NCBI RefSeq assembly: GCF_000745345.1
Contig: NZ_JQNR01000004.1
Location: 806,001 to 870,000, forward strand
DNA from: Actinacidiphila yeochonensis CN732
Lineage (GTDB): Bacteria > Actinomycetota > Actinomycetes > Streptomycetales > Streptomycetaceae
DNA length: 64,000 nt
Direction: 5' to 3'
The position numbers were made by a program, and so were the translations under genes. Below, piece by piece: positions 63,984 to 64,000 of the stretch (positions are counted from its first letter, which is position 1; the number at the start of each line of letters is the position of its first letter). Under the pieces are notes generated by a model, which worked only from the letters and a program-made list of their open reading frames with translations, made no database searches and was not told the DNA's origin.

Positions 63984-64000
63984 GTGACCGAGCATCGGAA
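63984..64000 (+). CDS. Possible start of a gene continuing off the right edge
   Basis: GTG at 63984 follows GTGGAG 10-15 nt upstream and reads V-T-E-H-R to the window end. Only five codons are visible, so identity is unknown. Confidence 0.3.

Overview
The window is a high-GC actinobacterial chromosome segment. Almost every third codon position is G or C, GTG and TTG starts are common, and the gene families fit the Streptomyces/Streptomycetaceae level: SARP regulators, RsbU-type PP2C phosphatases, secreted glycosidases, a DHA2 pump with MarR, and a CebR-type cellobiose operator. I saw no tRNA, rRNA, IS element or CRISPR array. Several loci carry short tandem repeats, inside and between genes.

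Layout. (1) 1-5.4 kb: the 5' end of a fumarylacetoacetase gene running off the left edge, an SDR protein with a Cys4 knuckle, a VOC protein, a LacI regulator and a FecB-like binding protein. (2) 5.4-14.1 kb: phosphoketolase, then a potassium module in which a KimA-like K+ transporter diverges from kdpDE, with no kdpFABC nearby. (3) 14.1-17.8 kb: STAS protein, small wHTH regulator, FUSC exporter. (4) 18-25.6 kb: secreted GH95-like and GH35 glycosidases; the GH35 gene has a 3' frameshift. (5) 26-35 kb: the most unusual block, an apparent operon of radical SAM/SPASM-like enzyme, flavin monooxygenase, MFS exporter, GT2-PIG-L fusion and cytoplasmic GH3 beta-glucosidase. A perfect 14-bp CebR box sits on the likely promoter. 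(6) 35-42.6 kb: lgt, an orphan sugar-binding lipoprotein, and a signalling group (single-domain response regulator, CHASE3-HAMP kinase, receiver-PP2C phosphatase). (7) 43-47 kb: a second GH95-like enzyme, a possible 51-residue protein and a TauE/SafE permease. (8) 48-54.4 kb: an AfsR-like SARP-NB-ARC-TPR regulator followed by a second NB-ARC-TPR protein with a RHIM-like amyloid signalling motif at its N-terminus, then a PfkB kinase. (9) 54.8-63.4 kb: drug exporters, HAD, PAP2, MarR, a decayed MFS gene, GNAT, an alpha/beta hydrolase and a repeat-bearing MFS exporter.

How the genes may work together. The 26-35 kb operon looks like a small glycoside or amino-sugar pathway: transfer of a sugar (GT2), de-N-acetylation (PIG-L), radical chemistry, oxygenation, export, and a GH3 that could trim a glucosylated form. 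Its operator suggests control by cello-oligosaccharides, like the neighbouring plant-polymer glycosidases. The NB-ARC protein at 51-53 kb looks like the receptor half of an NLR-type signalling or defence system; I found no partner effector in the window. All functions are read from sequence motifs and remembered family features; no database search was run.
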